Source of the DNA: Pyropia yezoensis | Taxonomy: Eukaryota; Rhodophyta; Bangiophyceae; Bangiales; Bangiaceae | Direction of reading: 5' to 3' | Assembly (NCBI GenBank): GCA_009829735.1 | Contig: CM020618.1 | Location: 20,011,346-20,075,345, forward strand | DNA: 64,000 nucleotides | Shown: positions 20,086-31,539 of the stretch, piece after piece | Position numbering within the stretch: position 1 is the stretch's first letter | Layout: every line of letters begins with the position of its first letter | Notes under the pieces: model-generated | What the model was told of the DNA's origin: nothing | Database searches by the model: none | What the model saw: only the letters and a program-made list of their open reading frames with translations | Translations under genes and position numbers: made by a program

Positions 20086-23000
20086 GACGAGGGGAGCGTG
20101 CAACAGAAAGCGCAAACGGATAGGGGGAAAGGAGGGGGGGGGGGGGGGGGGGAAAGGGGGGGTGAGGGGGTGGAACGGAAATGTGCGGCGCGACAGGGAC
20201 AGGGACGCAACAGGGAGTGGAGTATGGGGCAAGTGGCTCGCAGGAAGAGGCGGCGCGGTCCTTGACTCAGCGGCGCGGTCCTTGACTCAGCGGCGCGTGA
20301 TGAAAAGGATGCGCCACAGGGGCGCACGCACGGCGCGCTCTTCGTGGCGGATGGCCGCGGGCGTCAATCTCTGCGGCGGCGGCCGACTGCCGGGAGCAGT
20401 GGAGGGTGCCCGCCGGCGAGGCCACGCCACAGCCCCATCAGCGGAGGGGGGGGAGCTCAACGCCAATGGGACCGCGGAACGAAGTGGCCCACTATGAGAT
20501 TCATCCTCGGCCAACGGGTTTTTCATGGCAGATCTGAGGATTTCTGACTGGCTGGCCAATGAGCACGCCACCGCGACGATCGGACGGTCCTTCAAGCGAA
20601 TCACAGGATACCAAAGCACCCTTCGATTTTTATCGTTTGCCATTATTGTTGAAAATATTTAGACATGCAAAAAATACTTTATAGCTTCTTGGCCATTGTG
20701 TCACAAGTCCGATACCACAACAGCATTCAAATATCACAACTGCAACAGCATCAAGCCATCCCAATAGCGGCGGTGGTAGATAGCAACGCCTACCATGACT
20801 TCCATTGTCTGTGGCGCGCCTCTGCCTCACAAGTGCTACTGCCATCCGCGAGTCGCGCGAGTTACCTGGAGCTCTTCCAGAGCGGTAGAGACGACCGCGC
20901 TTGGCGGCCCAGCGGGCGCCCTGGTAGGTGCTAACCCCCTCTGGAGGGTGCACACAAACTGGGTGTGACAACCCTCTCTGGAGGGTGTACAGTTGCTCTG
21001 AGTCTGGCTGTGTGACCTCGCACGCTGTCGAAGTCGCCGGCGTGGAAAGATGCCCCCGCACAGGCAGCAGTGGAGGTGGCATCGCTGTCACAATCTTGAC
21101 CGGGTGTCGCATCAAGTCCGCACGAAGCCCTCAACCCACCCTACGATCCGCAGGTGGCCAGTCCGCGTGAAGGCGCACGAGTGCTTGTTGGGCTCCTGTC
21201 GCCGACGGTGCAAGCGCCACCCTCCCCACAATATCGTACCTTTTTGAACGGATTGGGGAGGGACTTGCCCACTTGTCGCTCCCAGAGCTTGCATCAAAGC
21301 GGTTTCGGTGCCCCCCACTCCTCATCACTGCTCTCTATTGCCGTCCACTCCACTGATTCAACTGTCACTGCCCGGTCATGTTGTGGCGATGCAACGCAAT
21401 GTAATAGATGCAGTCCCAGAATGGAGGATCGACAAGTCATGAGCATGCTTCTCTTCCACAGACAACATCCTCCGTCCGCCCGCCTGATATGGCGCTTTTT
21501 CCCAGAACTTCCATTCAGACCCACTCGGTTAGGCGAAGGGGTGCTTATCAGTCCAATCTCTCTTGTCAGCCGGCAATCGAGCGCGGCGGAGCACCGCACC
21601 CACAGTGGCGCGCGGGCGCATGGAGGGGATGGATCCTCGCGGCCACCAGCAGCGCCCCCTTGTGCACGTCGTGGGCGGAGCAACCAGACCAAACGAGCCG
21701 AACGACCTCAGTAAATGAGGCGTCGTGCGACGGATGTGGCGCCTCAACGACATGAAACAGTCCTGAAGGAAGTGGTCGGTCGATCACGAGTCCGCGACCA
21801 TTGATGCTCCAAGCGGCAGAAGAACGTATGCCAGCACACCAGATATATTGGAGCATCGCTGTAGTCTCTCTGCACAGAGGAGGGGCGGCTACTGGACCCT
21901 GGTGTTTCGTGTCTTTTCTGCTGGCCTCTCCCAGTTCGACACAGCCTCCCGCTTGAGACGCCTGCATGTGTCTGTCGACCTCGCGCCACGTGGTTTGGCG
22001 GCACAAGGGCAATCTTGGAGAGGCGTGCTCTCACAGGGACATACACCGGAAAGAGGCTGGGAATAGAACCACAGGCAAGCTCCCTGAGCACCAGTGGAGA
22101 CGCACCACACGCTCGCGGAGTACCAAGCACGTGCGCCCCAAGCGCTTGGCGTCCCAAGCGCATGCGCCGCATATCCTGGGAACAGTATCGCCTCTGCAAC
22201 CGAGCTGGACGCAATACAGAATCTGCTTCGCGCGGTGGAAATCGCCCATCAACAATAACCGCCGACGAGCAAGCGGCATGTGTCTGGCCTGCACACCCGC
22301 ACGGCGGATTTGCACAACGTTCCACGGTTTAATTCGCCAATCTCGAGAGTGCTAGATGATGCTATCGGTAGAATAGACACTAGTCACACCACTGATCGTG
22401 GGGACTTGGCTCCCTGAGCCCATGAAGACAGAAGGATTTGAGGTATGGTTCCTGCTGCACCGACATCGACATCGTGCGTCGCGACCAATGAGGCGTGCCT
22501 CGGGGCTGGGGGATCCCAGGAGTCAACTCTCCTGGTGACACGCGCTAAGCACGGGTCCTGTGCGGAGACCAATACACCGCATGGCTGGGCCGCCAGACCC
22601 CGTGTTGGACCGGCATTCGAGGACATGGCGCAGGCTGTCCAAGCCCTGATGGAACTGTACTACACTTTGGTATACGACGTCGCAACCAACGAACGGAAGG
22701 AGAATGTGCCCTCCTTTGTCGTATCGCTACGGGTGGCCGGCGTGTCTCCTCGCGCGAGGCGCTGCCTTCACCGAGAGGGCCCATGGACCAGACAATGAAC
22801 GGTGGCCTGCTCCGAAGACAGGTCACGAGTCATGCGCGAGGCCCAATGAGGCCCTGACAGCCAATCCCGGGACGAGCCGTACACTTTGTAGGACAGAAGA
22901 GACTGTTGCGCGAAGCCAGCCACAGGACAGCAGTCGGGGGGGCGACCCCATGCAGTTCCCAGACGTGAGCTTTGACTGGACACCTGATCCACCTCCACAG

Positions 23001-23942
23001 AGTTTTTCCCCGAGACAGATTTAGTGGATGGACGCACGTTTCTGGGCGCCCTCGTTCGATGCTCAGGCAGGACAGCTTGCGTGGTCTGGCCTAAAAAAGA
23101 ACTGTTCTGTACACCGCAGCTTTGTCCCCCTCGCCCGCTCTGACGGTTCGTACCACAGTCCACAGTCTGGTCCGCTGATTCGTTGCAGGCGGGTCCGCAG
23201 GGTGCCGTACACAATTTCCAGCTCAAAACCTCAGGCGCCCAGTGCGCAGCGCTCACCCGTCAGTGATACAGCGCGGGCGATGCGGCACCGGACAGTGAGC
23301 GGCGTCGGCCTGCGTGGATGGCTGCGAGGAAAGGCGGGCGATTGGCGAGTTTTCTGGCCATTGGGAACGAGGGTGTAACCTGGTGTTCCACCTGTCTTTA
23401 CCGTGGGCGAAGACAACCTGTGTGACTGCCAAAGCAGCAAGAGACGTAGGCTGCGTCACGCTCGCGGCGCCCAGGCTGGCGTCCAACGGCTGCCCAAGCG
23501 GCGCGCGGCGTCTTCCGGTCACTGTCACGCTTGCGCAGCACGGACAGCCTCGGATGGCGAGCTATGCCTGTTGGGGCACTAACCCCTCCCCTCTGGCACG
23601 TGATTCGCACATGCTGTCCTCAAGCTCCGACAAAAGGGAGAGTGCCATCATTGGTGTCGCCCTTGCCCGAGTGGCCTCCAGCGCTCTGTCAGCGAAACAC
23701 ACTGGGAGTAGGTAGGAGGAGCCCTGTCCCCCCCTGGTTGTATGACCCGCGTTGTCAACGGCAAGATACAACCCAAAGGGCCACGCTTCTCATGTTCGAC
23801 GACAAGGACAGTTGACCGGCGGGCGTTGCGGCGATGATGGCGACGCCATAGAGAGGGCCGACGCTCAGGGCGCCGCCACAGGCGGGCTCAGGGCGCCTGG
23901 GTGGGCGCGGGCAGGAGTTGAGCGGAAGGGCTCCATGGGGGC
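20086..23942. other. Long gene-poor region
   Basis: About 3.9 kb with GC content visibly lower than the flanking genes and only short overlapping frames without domains. It holds a poly-G run at about 20130-20160, a 20-bp direct duplication near 20247-20287 (GCGGCGCGGTCCTTGACTCA twice), and an AT-rich patch at 20630-20690. The part next to 20085 should contain the ALB3 promoter; the part next to 23942 the zinc-finger gene promoter. Probably decayed repeats. Confidence 0.5.
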
Positions 23943-23950
23943 TATAAAAG
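23943..23950 (+). promoter_or_regulatory. TATA box of the C2H2 gene
   Basis: TATAAAAG lies 36 bases before the first in-frame ATG (23979) and 195 before the next (24138). A start site 25-30 bases downstream would leave almost no leader for the first ATG, favouring 24138. Confidence 0.6.
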
Positions 23951-24137
23951 CACGCTCGGGCCAGCGCGCGTAACGACGATGCCTCATCTGGTGCACGACC
24001 TGCTCCCAGACGCGCTGTTTGACCGAACAGCTACTCTCCTTCTCAGCGCTTCCCCTCTCTCCCACACCACCACATCCTTCCTCTCCTGCGCCCCCGTGTG
24101 CACGTTGTGGTCACCCAGCCCTGAACGCCCCTACACA

Positions 24138-25178
24138 ATGGATACAGCCTCCCGCCTACGTGGCCTGGTGCAGTCGCCCACCACCCCCTTGTCGGGCGGT
24201 ACCGTCGCGCGCCTAGCCGGGCTGCCGTCCCCCTTTGCGGGCGCCTCGCCCGTGCCCATGATGTCCGCCGCGGCGGCGGCACTCGCTGCCTCCATCAGGG
24301 CGGGTGCACGACCGCCCCTGCCTGCGCCCCCCCTCTGGACGGTGGCACCCGCCGGGGCCCGGCATGCCGTTCACGAGGCTTTCCGACGCGGCCCGGAGGC
24401 TGCCCAGTCTCCCTTTCCTCGTACTGATGGCCAGCCGGGGCGAACGCCCCTGCCGCTGGGTGCAGGGGCCGCCGTCGCACAGGTTTCGTCGTCGCCGCGT
24501 CGGTTGCGGTTAGGCGCCCGGCCGACGATTGGTGCTTTCAAGCCCGCCTGGCGAGGCGCCCTGGAGCTGTCGTCCAAAGCCCCTGTGTCCCCGCTGGGCG
24601 TTCTCCCTCTGCCGACCGTTACTGGGGAAGTGACGCGTCAGCCGCCGGCGTGGGCTCACGCGTCGCTGGTGGGCACCAGCTCGGCTGTCACATCCCCATC
24701 GGACAGCGTCCATGCGCCTCCTTTCGAGCTGTTGGGCTCCCCATTGGGGTCCCCGCCGCCAAGCCCGACCGGTACACGGGGCGGCGGCTTGGGCACGGGG
24801 CGGCTTCTGCTGGCTCCGTCGGTGGCGCATCCACCGCCACGCTCCCCGGCCAAGCGGGCTGCCGCGCAGTCGTCCCCGGGATCTCAACCTGCCGCCAGCC
24901 CGACCGCTCTGGGCGTCGAGACCGGCCGGCGCCGGCGCGGCACCCGCCCGTCTGTGGGCTTTCGCTGTACCCACCCCGGCTGTGGCGTCGTGTCCCGGTT
25001 CCGGTCGTACGCGCGCACGCACGCGCGGTTGCACTCTTCGGAGCTGCCGTTTGAATGCCCCGTCGACGGCTGTTCCCGCCGCTTCAAGTGGGCATCGAGC
25101 CTCGGCTACCACAAGCGCCGGCACGCGGAACTGGAAAAGCAAGCGAGGGAGCTGCGAGAGTTTTGTGAGCGCTTTTGA
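24138..25178 (+). CDS. C2H2 zinc-finger protein (two fingers)
   Basis: 346 residues from ATG 24138 (MDTASRL); the frame also offers an ATG at 23979, which the TATA position makes less likely. Most of the protein is Pro/Ser/Ala-rich and probably disordered, with repeated short Ser-Pro steps. The C-terminus carries two tandem C2H2 fingers with C-x4-C-x12-H-x3-H spacing: CTHPGC...HARLH and CPVDGC...HKRRH, followed by a short charged helix (ELEKQARELREFCERF). The x4 spacing and order resemble TFIIIA/GLI-type fingers. Likely a nuclear DNA-binding transcription regulator; target unknown. Confidence 0.85.
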   Translation: MDTASRLRGLVQSPTTPLSGGTVARLAGLPSPFAGASPVPMMSAAAAALAASIRAGARPPLPAPPLWTVAPAGARHAVHEAFRRGPEAAQSPFPRTDGQPGRTPLPLGAGAAVAQVSSSPRRLRLGARPTIGAFKPAWRGALELSSKAPVSPLGVLPLPTVTGEVTRQPPAWAHASLVGTSSAVTSPSDSVHAPPFELLGSPLGSPPPSPTGTRGGGLGTGRLLLAPSVAHPPPRSPAKRAAAQSSPGSQPAASPTALGVETGRRRRGTRPSVGFRCTHPGCGVVSRFRSYARTHARLHSSELPFECPVDGCSRRFKWASSLGYHKRRHAELEKQARELREFCERF

Positions 25179-25468
25179 GTGAGCCTTGGTTGCCCGCCCG
25201 CGCTGTAAATACCTACATACTTCCTGACCTGAAAACTGTGTTTCCACAGGAATCTCCTTCCCACAGGGAAGAAGATGAGGCAACAGGTCTCGGTCTGGTC
25301 GAGCCGCAAAGGTCATGTGTGCACAGGGCCGTGTGTCTCCGTCGTACACGCGTCACCCTCATTCGTCATTGGAAGCGTAACCCAGTACGGGTATGGTGCA
25401 GCAACACACTATACCACGATGACCCACTGCGCCCCCTGCCCCCCGCTCTCAAGGTCACTATCCCCCCC

Positions 25469-26391
25469 TTATGGCCTTCCACCCCCGCCCACCTTCTTCC
25501 CCCCGCGGAGGTGCCCTTTGACGCCCTCAAACACGGCAAAGAAGATGGCACAGCTAGGCCCAATGTAAATGACGCGGGGCCCTAGACCCCGCGCCAGCCC
25601 CCGCACCCCCTCCTCCCGCAATACCTGGCGCACCACGCCGGGTACCCCCCCCGTCAGCACCCCCGCTTCAGCCGTCATCATGCGGGTCTTGACCACATCC
25701 AACGGGGTCGTCACGGCGGCCGTAAAGCTGCCCGCCACCGCGCCGAGGAGCATCCCCTCGACACCGGTGATGGCGACCTTGGCGCTCCCAGCCGCCGCTG
25801 CCGCGTCTACGACAGACACTGACGAGACAGCCGCCAGCCGCGACGGGCGGGCGCGGGCGACCTTGGCGGCCAGGTACAGCCGCCGCAGCTCCTCGTACGT
25901 GACCAGTTGGATGACGCGAAAGGGCACATCCCGGGCCACTTGGGACGAGTAGCCCTGGTAAAACGCCCCTGCCCCGCCCTGTGCCCACATGCGGCGGGCG
26001 ACGCCGACAGCACCCCCCGCCCCCCCCGCCTGCACCTTTTGCTTGATGAGCTCCCCCGGCGTCAGCCACAGGGAGCCCGTCACGTCACCCACCACCGCGG
26101 CAATGACGGTGCGCACCATGGGAGGCAGCCGCCCCGCGGGCGACTCGGGCGCCGCCGCCGCCGCGTCGTTGAGGACGCCCCGGAGGGTTTCGTACAGCCC
26201 AAACGTGAGCGCCCCGTACGGGATGTTGGTGACGAGCGCAGACGCGGCGCCCGCGTAGAGGGGGCCCGCACCGGCGGCGGTGGAGATGGACAGGGGCGCG
26301 GCGGCCGCCTGCATGCGCGTTTTGAGAGTGTCGATGGGGTATGTGGCAAGGATGGAGACGGCACGCGCAGTCGCCGAGGCAATCAGGTTGA
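25469..26391 (-). CDS. Mitochondrial carrier family protein, S-adenosylmethionine-carrier-like (last exon)
   Basis: Three tandem carrier repeats with the signature Px[DE]xx[KR]: YPIDTLKTRMQ, TPGELIKQKVQ and TPLDVVKTRMM, each starting the matrix loop after an odd-numbered helix, and a final GLARGLGPRVIYIGPSCAIFFAVFE segment. The middle repeat and overall layout are closest to the SAM carrier (SLC25A26/SAMC) group, with mitoferrin-like plastid carriers as an alternative. These transport small metabolites across the inner mitochondrial or plastid envelope membrane. The frame becomes protein-like only after a strong acceptor (TTTCGTTCCCGCAG) ending at 26392, and the first half of helix 1 is absent, so at least one upstream exon lies on the minus strand to the right. 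I could not place it confidently. Confidence 0.82.
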
Positions 26392-28497
26392 CTGCGGGAA
26401 CGAAAGAGGCGAGCGTAAGGAAGGGGGGGGGGGGGGGAGCAGAGTAGGACAAGCGACAACGCCGAGCCAGGAAGGAAGGGGGCGGGGAGAACCAATCGGC
26501 CGGGCAGCGCCAGGGCAGCGCCAGGGCACCAGTCGGCCACAAAGAGCATGGGCACACGTCAGCAAACGGAGTGTCCAACAATGGCCAACAGTCCCTCCAG
26601 CATGAAGAGACGCGGCGCGGGGGCGGAGGTCGGCGGCACCACGCGAGGCCGGCCGTGGCGCCTACCCACCCCACGCCCCCTCTTTGACACGGGCTGCCAG
26701 CACCGCCACACCCCATGCAGCACACAATTCACCCCAATAGTACTAGGGACGACGCGAGGCGCGGCGGGCAGGACGAGCGCAAAAAAAAAACGTACCCCGT
26801 GCGCCAGCCAGGAAGGAGCCCCCAGCGGGAGCAACCGGCGTCGGCGGCGATGGGGACAACACCCCCCTCCCCAGCCGGGTGCCGCTCCCCCGCTCGGCCA
26901 CCACCCCATCCGACGGGCTCGCCGGCGCCCGCCGGCGCCGGTGCCGCCGGCCCAGGCGCACAGAAATCAGGGGCAGCCGGTCGGGCGGGGGGGCGGTCAC
27001 GGCACCCGTCATGGCGCAAGTCGGCAGGCAGCGGCGCGGCGCCGCCTCCCGCCTCCAGGTGCGCCCCCCCCCCCCCCCCCCCCCCCCCCCCGGGGACTGA
27101 AGGTCGTCGACAGAATGAGAGATAGTGACGGGGGGGCGATGGGGGGGGGGGGGGGGGGACGGGAAGGGGGAGAGCGAGGAGGACCACGACGTCGACAACG
27201 CACGGCGGCAGGGGCGGGCAGCGCCACTGGCCGGCCGACGTGCGACGCCGGCGGCGGTCGGTGGGCGTGGGCAGGCCAGCCCCAGGGGGGCGGTGCGCCG
27301 CCCAGGGGGACGGTGGCGCCCACCAGCAGCCGCGCAGGTGCACGCGCGGGAGCCCACGGCGAGGAGGCGGGAAAGTTGGCGGGGGCGCCACCGCGGCGCG
27401 CCACGGCCGCCACTGCTGGCGTCGGGATGCAAGCGACGGCGGTGGGGGGGGATGCACCCTACCGCAGCAGCGCCACAGGCCGTCGCGAGCCGCCGCCGCG
27501 GGGGGCACGGTGACGGCGTCCAGGCGGGCGGCAGGTTGGGAATCGGGGGGCAAGGGGGGGGGGGGGGGGTGAGCGGTAGACGGGACGGACTGTCTGGGAG
27601 GTGGACGCCGTGCCCAACGCGCAGCGCCGGCGAGGGCCGCTGGAGCGGCGCGGGATCTGGCGGATCTGGCAGGCGGTGGACGACGGCCGCCCCGATCGTG
27701 GGACAGGCGGCGCGGCGCGGCACGCTGCTGCGGTGCCCGGCCGACGCACCGCGGCCAGCCGGCAGACTGGCCGGGGATGGGGCCCGCGGCCGCTGGCGAC
27801 CCGGCTGGGCGGCGCCGCAGAGCCGGGCGTGTGAGGTGGCCTGGGCCGGCTGGCTGGGGCGCAGGAGGCGGGGGGTGGGGGGGGGGGGGGGGGCGGGTGC
27901 CACCGCCGCCCACATCAAGACTGGAAACACAACAGCATCAAAATTCAAGCGGGATGGCTACGTCTGTCGACAGAGGTGGGGGGGCACGCCGGCGGCGGGA
28001 GCGGCGGCGGCCGGCCAGTCTCCCCTTCCTCCCCCCGCCTCCGTGCACGCCACGGCGGGGATCGCCGTCTCCCCCCTCCCGGCCCTCCGCCTCAGCCCCC
28101 CAGCAGGTGCGCGCTGCCCGTGCTCTTGGGCACCACCGCCGGCCGATCATGGGAGCTCGTGGGAGGCCACCGATAGCGGCGGTCATACGGAAGTGTGGGG
28201 CAGGGAGGGGGGGGGGAGGCGCCCCGGCCGCCGCCGATCGCAACGCGGTCGCGACCCACCCACCCCCTAACACCGTCGGGGAGGGGGCAGCCGGGCGGCA
28301 AAACGGCGGCATTGGCGTGACCCTGTCGTTCGTAGGGCGCTACCGCCGCTGCCGCCACTCGCCGCCACCGCTGCCGCCGCTGCCAACGGTCGCACCACGT
28401 GCACTCGTCGGTCGTGCCGCCAATCCCCTCCGCCCCCCCCCCCCCCCTCCCTCATCCCTACTCCTTCTTCCTTCATGCCCGCCTCTGTAGGAGTACA
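26392..28497. other. GC-homopolymer-rich region, probably containing exon 1 of the carrier gene
   Basis: Long C or G runs occur near 26427-26441, 27067-27090, 27145-27160, 27557-27569, 27880-27892 and 28435-28447. Long Pro/Ala/Arg frames exist on both strands but run through these homopolymers and look like composition artefacts. A minus-strand exon for the start of the carrier is expected here. Confidence 0.5.
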
Positions 28498-29241
28498 TCA
28501 GCGCCAGCGGTTGGCCGTCGTCTTGCGGCGCTTCATGTCCATGGCCATGACCACCGCCAGCACCACGACCGCCTCAGCGCGGGTGCAGTCCCGGAGCGTC
28601 AGGGCGTAGCGCTCATTACCGGGTGGCAAAAACCGGGCGGCCACCCGCGTCGACACGTCCCCCCACGGGGTGGTCACCCCCGTCGTCGTCACCGCGTACG
28701 CGGCGCCAAGCGCGGCGGTCGCTTGCACCTCGAGCCGCGGGCCCCCCAGGCACGAGTCCACGACCTTGGCCTCCCCGACGGGGCCCCCGCCGTACACCTC
28801 CGTCACGCGCGCGAGCGGGGTGCCCACCGCCAACCCCGGGAGGAGCCGCTCGTTGAGGATGTCGTACTTGTTGAGGGGGTTGAAGAAGCCACGGAAGAAC
28901 GCCGACACGGGCGACGCCCGGTTCGACGCCTCCGCCACCCGCACAAGCGGCGCCCGCCCCCCCCCCGCTCCTGGCGTGCCCCCCGCCACGAGTGTGAACG
29001 ACTGGAGGCTGTGCTCCCGGCTGCGGTCCCAGTGGTAGACCGCCCCCCCCGACGCGGGGTCGTAAACGGTGCATGCGCCGCGCGCAAAGACGGCCTCGTC
29101 GTTGGCGACAACGTACGACTGGACGGGGAGGACCGCAGACTCACCGCCGGGGGCGGCGCTCCCATCCCGGCCGCCGTGGGGGTGGAAGCCCTGGAAGGGC
29201 GGCGGGGTGGGCGGGAGGACGAGGGAGATGGCGGGCGCCAT
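28498..29241 (-). CDS. LURP1-related-like (tubby-fold) protein
   Basis: 247 residues from ATG 29241 (MAPAISLVLPP). After a Pro-rich start, alternating short strands and a final helix (YALTLRDCTRAEAVVVLAVVMAMD) follow the LURP-one-related pattern, in which a beta barrel surrounds a hydrophobic C-terminal helix ending in a short D-containing motif. Features include YVVANDEAVFARGACTVYD, LEVQATAALGAAYAV and a Lys/Arg tail (KRRKTTANRWR). Plant members act in defence-linked processes; the scramblase fold is related. The match is by pattern only, so the family call is tentative, but the balanced composition and clean frame support a real gene. Confidence 0.5.
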   Translation of the reverse strand: MAPAISLVLPPTPPPFQGFHPHGGRDGSAAPGGESAVLPVQSYVVANDEAVFARGACTVYDPASGGAVYHWDRSREHSLQSFTLVAGGTPGAGGGRAPLVRVAEASNRASPVSAFFRGFFNPLNKYDILNERLLPGLAVGTPLARVTEVYGGGPVGEAKVVDSCLGGPRLEVQATAALGAAYAVTTTGVTTPWGDVSTRVAARFLPPGNERYALTLRDCTRAEAVVVLAVVMAMDMKRRKTTANRWR

Positions 29242-29588
29242 GGTACGTAGTGGGAAAAACAGAGGTGGGGGTGAGGGTGGGAGATGGCGGGGTAGACGAC
29301 GACAGACGGTGCGCCGACGAGGGCGCGTCACCACACCCCCGTGTCTCCTCGGGCGAGCGCAGCGACAAAGGTGCTCGCGGGCAGCGGGCACGTGCGGGTA
29401 TGCGTGCGGCACCTTGGGGTGGGCAAGACGAGCGGAGAAACGGCAGGCCAGCGTGTACGATCAATGGACGTTTATTGCAATCGTCGATGCAGAAACGAGC
29501 AAAGGTGAATGTAATTACACACGAATAGCGGCGGACCCGTTGCGCATCGCGAGGCATGATGCAGACGCCCGTGGCGATCTAAAAGTAC
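29242..29588. other. Intergenic left flank of the DIRS element
   Basis: Promoter side of the LURP1-related-like gene. Base composition drops in GC near 29455-29530, just before the element begins. No gene supported. Confidence 0.5.
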
Positions 29589-30198
29589 TGACTTGAATGT
29601 TGATTCTTCCTGTAACCGGCTCCGGGATTATTTCCCGTCGGTCGCCACGTCGGCGGCGTGCGCGACGACCGACCGCCTGTGGGGGAGAGCCGTCGCTGCG
29701 CAACGGCCGCGGCGGCGCGCGCGGTGCACCCCGATGGGTGCCACGCCCTCTCCCGCTCCTTCTCCCGCGCGTCGCCCTCTCCCTGTCAGTCGGGGACCGA
29801 CGCACCGCCTGTCGGTGCCTGCACTCGGGCGCGGCGGCATGCCGTGCGTTTGCGCTGCCCGCGCCCGCTCGCCGCTGCCGCCCCGCCCTGCCTTTGTGGG
29901 GTGGGGGTGGCTGCCGCATTTGCTCTCCCTCTCGCCGCGGCGCCGCCGCGCGGCTGGCGCCCCCTCGCGCCCCCGCTGCTGCTGCCACGCGCCCGCTGCC
30001 GCTGCCGCGCGCCCGCTGCTGCGGACGCGCGCCCGTTGCTGCGGCCGCGCGCCGCGGCGTGTGCCTGTGCCCGCCCCAGCCCGTGCCGGGAGGCGGCGGC
30101 CAAGGCGGCGCGAACCGCTGCGGCTGGTACAAGACCGCCGCCGGGCGGGGCTGTCCACCGCCGACCCCGAGGTCGGCAGCGTCCAGTTCTTCTCGCGC
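29589..30198 (+). repeat. DIRS split direct repeat A1 (610 bp)
   Basis: Starts TGACTTGAATGTTGATT and ends at CAGTTCTTCTCGCGC. Repeated at 34664-35273 with constant offset 5075 and no difference noticed by eye. Internally it has a small tandem GC array (units containing CGCGCCCGCTGCTGC near 29980-30050). Confidence 0.9.
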
Positions 30199-30283
30199 GC
30201 CCAGCGCGCTCGAAGAACTACCCCCCTCCCAGGCCTTCCTGTGGCTCCGTGACCGCTCCGCCGCCCCCTTTGGGCGACGCACG

Positions 30284-31531
30284 ATGGCCGGTGGACCTGC
30301 TGACGCCCCCCCCGGTGGGGCGCTATCCACCGACGCGGCCGCTGCTGCCGACCTCCGCGCCCGCCTCGACACCGCCGAGACCGCGCTCGCCGAGACGCAG
30401 CAGCACCTGACGACGGCGCAAGGCGCCCTCGCCGACCGCGATGCCGCCGCCGCCGCCGCTGCCCTCGAAGCAGCTGGGAACCCGCTCCGCCACGGCGGAG
30501 CGCCAGCTCGCGCTGGCGCTGGAGGCGGCGCGGCGGCTGACCGCCTCCCAGCCGAGGAGGCGGCAGCAGCCAACGCCGCCCGCCGGGCCGCCAACCTTGA
30601 AGGGGTCGACGGCGACGGCGCGCGGCGCGGCGACGAGGCCCCCCCCGCGGGTCCCCTCGGGCCGGACGGCGCCCCCCCCGGGGGCGCCGACTATGCCGTC
30701 TACGGCGACGAGGACGAGGGCAGCGACGGCGACGCGCTCGGGGGCTGGGCGCCCGCCGGCGGCGCGGGCGCCATCGGTCGACGCGGGAGCGCCCGTCGCC
30801 GGGCCCTCGACGAGGCCGGCGCCTACGACGACGGCTTCGACTTCGCGGCGCGCTTCTCCGCGTCCGACTACCTCCAGAGCTTCGACATCCCCCGCTCCAT
30901 CATGCGCGCGGACGGGCTGCCGATGCCCTTTACCCCGTGTGACCCCGTACACGCCTCCACCTTCACGGCCGGCAGCCGAGACGAGATTGAGGCCCGTCAC
31001 TGGTACTGCACCCTCTCGTGGCTGCAGCAAGTCTACAACGACGTCCTCGACGCCAAGCACGCCATCGGCAACACCAAGGAGTACCTCGAGGAGCTCATCG
31101 ACTTCCTCGTGCCCGCCACGCGCCGCATCTACGCACTCGGCGTCTCCCGCTACGACTACCTCGCGTTGCGGCAGTCCGAGCCCAACCTCGCTGACGCGTT
31201 CGCCCACGCGGACGCTGTCCCCCGCAACTCTCTCCGCGGGGACGGCGCGCGGCGCTTCATCTCCCGCGTCGTCCGCGCAGAGACGACCGCATCCGCCAAG
31301 ATTGGCGCAGCCGAGCGGGGCTACACCTACCCCCAGCGAGCCAACCGGTCCAACGCCCCGGCTCCCCCTCGTGGAAGCCGCGGTGGGGGTGCTGCTGGCG
31401 CCGGCGGCAACGGTGGCGGCGGGCACGGCGGCGGCGCCGCCGCAGGCGGCGCCGGCGGCGCCGGCCGTGGCGCAGGCGGCGGTCGCGGCGGCGGCGGTGG
31501 CGGCCGCGGCCGCGGTCGCAACCGCGCCTAA
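30284..31531 (+). CDS. DIRS element Gag-like protein
   Basis: 415 residues from ATG 30284 (MAGGPADAPPGG), just downstream of A1; the frame is open further upstream through A1 but without an ATG. A short coiled-coil-like segment (residues about 20-60), an acidic linker, then a folded helical region (YDDGFDFAARFSASDYLQSF; RHWYCTLSWLQQVYNDVLDA; LIDFLVPATRRIYALG) and a Gly/Arg-rich tail (GRGAGGGRGGGG) typical of RNA-binding. No zinc knuckle is visible. Position before RT and the basic tail support a nucleic-acid-binding Gag role. Confidence 0.75.
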   Translation: MAGGPADAPPGGALSTDAAAAADLRARLDTAETALAETQQHLTTAQGALADRDAAAAAAALEAAGNPLRHGGAPARAGAGGGAAADRLPAEEAAAANAARRAANLEGVDGDGARRGDEAPPAGPLGPDGAPPGGADYAVYGDEDEGSDGDALGGWAPAGGAGAIGRRGSARRRALDEAGAYDDGFDFAARFSASDYLQSFDIPRSIMRADGLPMPFTPCDPVHASTFTAGSRDEIEARHWYCTLSWLQQVYNDVLDAKHAIGNTKEYLEELIDFLVPATRRIYALGVSRYDYLALRQSEPNLADAFAHADAVPRNSLRGDGARRFISRVVRAETTASAKIGAAERGYTYPQRANRSNAPAPPRGSRGGGAAGAGGNGGGGHGGGAAAGGAGGAGRGAGGGRGGGGGGRGRGRNRA

Positions 31532-31539
31532 ATTTCGAG

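Noticed and set aside
26743-27948. About 400-codon Pro/Arg-rich minus-strand frames upstream of the carrier gene
   Set aside because: They pass through long G/C homopolymers, two overlap almost completely in different registers, and neither encodes the missing carrier helix.
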